This document shows, piece after piece, positions 61,627-64,000 of a stretch of 64,000 nucleotides of DNA. A program made the position numbers and the translations under genes. The stretch's first letter is position 1. Each line of letters starts with the position of its first letter. The notes below the pieces were generated by a model that was not told where the DNA came from, made no database searches, and worked only from the letters and a program-made list of their open reading frames with translations. The stretch is from Taudactylus pleione. Its lineage: Eukaryota > Chordata > Amphibia > Anura > Myobatrachidae. The stretch is from contig JAUIMM010000699.1 of NCBI GenBank assembly GCA_031769625.1, positions 248,001 through 312,000 of the forward strand, in the 5' to 3' direction.

Positions 61627-62099
61627 AATCCTTTTTTTATTGAAAAACTTGCAGCATATAAATAAATACATAGAAAAATACTGCACTTCAACATATCTTT
61701 TGCCATATATACAAAAATCAACCAGGTTACTGTAATCAAAATATATGACTCTATCAAATTCTGCAAAGAGCCACAAAACAGATAAAACCTCCTGAACATA
61801 ACACATCACACACTCCACCCAGACAAGACAGTGTACAAACCATCACCTGAAACAACAAAATATCATTAAAACAATAAACTTTAACACAATAAGCTTTTAG
61901 CTATTCCCTTTTTCCAAAAAGACTTTAAACTATCACCAACACTAACTCCAACACATAGAGAAAATGAAGGAGCTGTTTAGGCGCATGAAAATCATTCCAT
62001 AAAAAACAGAAAAAATCCAAAAATCTACTGCAGAAGTGGAAAGAAGAGCTTCAAGCCCATAGGATAAACAGGAAAAAGACTGGTACTTTTTGTCACCCA
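61627..62099 (-). other. LINE copy 3 3' UTR with AATAAA near its end
   Basis: 473 nt, aligned with copies 1 and 2 without indels. The AATAAA signal is at 61636-61641 (plus-strand TTTATT). One base differs near 62,032 (CTGCAGAAG here, CTGCGGAAG in the others). No gene is seen. Confidence 0.8.
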
Positions 62100-64000
62100 C
62101 TAAGGGGGCTTCAGGTGCCTCCATCTCCTCGACCACCCAACAGCATCCAGTCTCCTCCTGTCCATCTCCATCAGAGACCTAACCTCGTGAAGAATATTAC
62201 ACGCCACCACCTCACAGGGAAGGATTTTACTTCTAGTTGTTACTAAGCACCGTGCGCTCCACGTGTGATATCTAACCACTAAACTAACTACAAAAATGGT
62301 GACCAAATCATAACGCCCATACCCTTTGAATGCTCCGTAAACCCACTCAGGGTAACTGAGCCCCGAAAGGCACGGAATGCGTAAAGCGCTCGAAACTTTC
62401 TTATAAATCTCAATGTTAAAGGGACATTCAAGCAAGAAGTGGTCCATAGTCTCCTCCTCCCCTGGACATTCCTCCCGTGGGCAACCACGATCATCGGCGC
62501 TTCTCCACCTGATGTGCCCCCTAACATAGAGCCTTCCTTGAAAAGAGAGCCAGGGCAGGTCCCTATACTTCAGTGGAATCCTCTCTGAACAGATCAAAGA
62601 GATCCCATCTGAGCAAACCTTGCCCGGGCAGTCCCTCAGTGATAGCGGGGCATAGAAGTGAGCCCGCAAAATGCCTCTCTCCAACTCCTTCCTAGAAAGG
62701 GTCTTGACATCACTCGCCACTACTCCCCATTGCCTTGTCACTCTCAAGCACAGGATGACATAGATCGGAAGAGCACCAGACCTACCTCTGAAGGCTTTAA
62801 CACGGCCGCCATCATACCAGAGTTCAAGGAAAGGAGACACCCAAGCCCTAAAACTCTCTACCCACCAAGGAGAAGTCTCCAGAAACAGACTTCCAAGATT
62901 CAATTTAATAAAAGTTGTGGCAAAAAACACCACCGGATTGACCATACCCAATCCACCTTCATTCCTTGGTCTGTAGGTTATACCCCTCTTGACAATGTTC
63001 ATCCCGTTCCCCCAAAATAAAAGGAAGAACAAGGATAACACTTTGGACCACAAAGATTGTGGCAAGAAACACACCTGGCTGACATACAGAAAAATAGGAA
63101 CCAGGAAAGTTTTGCACAAGTGAACCCTTTCCCTGTAGGAGAACTGCCAAGTTCTCCAGGACTGTACTTTCCTGCTGGCTTCCTCTATCCTCTTTTCCCA
63201 ATTTCGAGTGGCATAATCACCACGGTCAAAAATGATGCCTAAGATTTTGATCTGCGAACTGGCCCGGGGGAGACTGTCCGGAAGGCGAAATTCATCACCT
63301 TCCTCCCCCATCCAGAAAGCTTCACATTTGTCCTGATTTACTCTGGAGCACGAGGCTTCAGAGTAGTCGGAGACTAGGTGTTCTATACACTGAGCCTCTG
63401 CCACAGAGGACAGGACCACATTGACATCATCCGCGTAGGCCACCACCCTCAATGGAGCCTCTGGGCCCAGCTGCACCCCCCTCAATGCACTGCAACCAAT
63501 CCTCCTTACGAAGGGATCGATCGCGAAAACATATAAGAGCAGGCTCAGGGGGCATCCCTGACGGACACCAGAGTCAACCTTGAAAGCAGGGCCCAGCCAA
63601 CCATTAACAAGCGGGAAGCTTTCGGCCTTATTGTATAAAACACGAAGCCAATCCACCACCCTCACTGGAAGACCATACCACTCCAGAACAGCCCACAGGT
63701 ACTTGTGGTTCACCCGGTCAAAAGCCTTCGACTGGTCCAATGCCAGTAAGTACTTGCCCCACTTTTCAGCACGACAGCGTTCCACGGCCTCCCGGACGCC
63801 AAGGACAGCACTAAACGTGCTACGACCCTTCACAGTGCAATGCTGAGATGGAGACAGTACCAGCCCGGAAATTTCCATCAGCCGATTAAACAGTATTTTT
63901 GCCAGGATCTTTCTGTCCGTATTGAGAAGAGCGATGGGGCGCCAATTCTCAATACGGGATGGGTCCTTACCTTTTGATAACAATATGAGAGCGGAAGACC
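62100..64000 (-). CDS. LINE ORF2, C-terminal 632 residues (copy 3, partial at window edge)
   Basis: Corresponds to residues 494-1125 of the copy 1 protein; the endonuclease and first RT blocks lie beyond the window. The frame is open to the edge, so no start codon is visible. Eight changes from copy 1 were seen: M565V, K619E, V628L, P646L, T652A, T686N, A975P and C997R. P646 closes RT motif B (QGCPLSP), a strongly conserved position, so P646L may damage polymerase function (inference). T686N is two residues after the YADD box. C997 is not one of the four zinc-motif residues C999/C1004/H1013/C1018, which remain. D581 and YADD are intact. Confidence 0.92.
   Translation of the reverse strand, partial: SSALILLSKGKDPSRIENWRPIALLNTDRKILAKILFNRLMEISGLVLSPSQHCTVKGRSTFSAVLGVREAVERCRAEKWGKYLLALDQSKAFDRVNHKYLWAVLEWYGLPVRVVDWLRVLYNKAESFPLVNGWLGPAFKVDSGVRQGCPLSLLLYVFAIDPFVRRIGCSALRGVQLGPEAPLRVVAYADDVNVVLSSVAEAQCIEHLVSDYSEASCSRVNQDKCEAFWMGEEGDEFRLPDSLPRASSQIKILGIIFDRGDYATRNWEKRIEEASRKVQSWRTWQFSYRERVHLCKTFLVPIFLYVSQVCFLPQSLWSKVLSLFFLLFWGNGMNIVKRGITYRPRNEGGLGMVNPVVFFATTFIKLNLGSLFLETSPWWVESFRAWVSPFLELWYDGGRVKAFRGRSGALPIYVILCLRVTRQWGVVASDVKTLSRKELERGILRAHFYAPLSLRDCPGKVCSDGISLICSERIPLKYRDLPWLSFQGRLYVRGHIRWRSADDRGCPREECPGEEETMDHFLLECPFNIEIYKKVSSALRIPCLSGLSYPEWVYGAFKGYGRYDLVTIFVVSLVVRYHTWSARCLVTTRSKILPCEVVACNILHEVRSLMEMDRRRLDAVGWSRRWRHLKPP

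Larger units (their letters stand above)
61627..64000 (-). mobile_element. Non-LTR retrotransposon copy 3, 3' part (cut by window edge)
   Basis: Starts with the same 3' end (plus strand AATCC followed by seven Ts) directly after GTGGGT, and stays open in ORF2 to the last base. The rest lies outside the window, so its 5' end and completeness are unknown. It is more diverged from copies 1 and 2 than they are from each other. Confidence 0.93.

Noticed and set aside
44231..61640. Three independent LINE insertions into the same satellite site
   Set aside because: Shared private flanking monomers, same monomer order and near-constant spacing fit co-amplification of a single insertion much better.

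Overview
The window is eukaryotic heterochromatin with no host gene in it. It consists of one tandem satellite with a monomer of about 184 bp, interrupted by three copies of a single non-LTR retrotransposon (LINE). The LINE encodes an apurinic-type endonuclease plus L1/Tx1-type reverse transcriptase (ORF2) and a large ORF1 with three CCHC zinc knuckles. The ORF1 core resembles the vertebrate ZCCHC3-like/Tx1 ORF1 module. That points to a vertebrate, most plausibly an amphibian or a fish; the species cannot be read from the sequence.

Layout: 1-44230 is an unbroken array of about 241 satellite monomers. 44231-51365 is a full-length LINE on the minus strand (copy 1). 51366-52833 is 8 satellite monomers. 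52834-59974 is LINE copy 2, minus strand. 59975-61626 is 9 satellite monomers. 61627-64000 is the 3' part of LINE copy 3, minus strand, cut by the window edge. All three LINEs meet the satellite at the same monomer position with the same flanking variants. They are therefore best explained as one insertion later amplified with its satellite surroundings as a composite higher-order repeat of 8.6-8.8 kb, not as three independent insertions.

The main array has nested higher-order structure: a 4,033-bp (22-monomer) tandem duplication at about 4.9-12.9 kb that contains a 1,285-bp (7-monomer) duplication; a block shared at about 2.4-4.6, 13.1-15.0 and 36.4-38.5 kb; a 920-bp (5-monomer) duplication near 16-17.4 kb; and a 9-monomer (about 1,652-bp) family with 12- and 13-monomer variants over about 18-36 kb. 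Most variable positions in the monomer alternate between CG and TG/CA, which suggests CpG methylation and deamination.

LINE copies 1 and 2 keep both reading frames intact. ORF1 and ORF2 are in the same frame, separated by three in-frame stop codons and 36 nt. ORF1 protein would package element RNA; ORF2 would nick DNA and reverse-transcribe. Copy 2 has a substitution beside the catalytic Tyr of the endonuclease, and copy 3 has one at the conserved Pro of RT motif B, so the copies may differ in competence. The many short open frames inside the satellite are artefacts of a monomer length not divisible by three.
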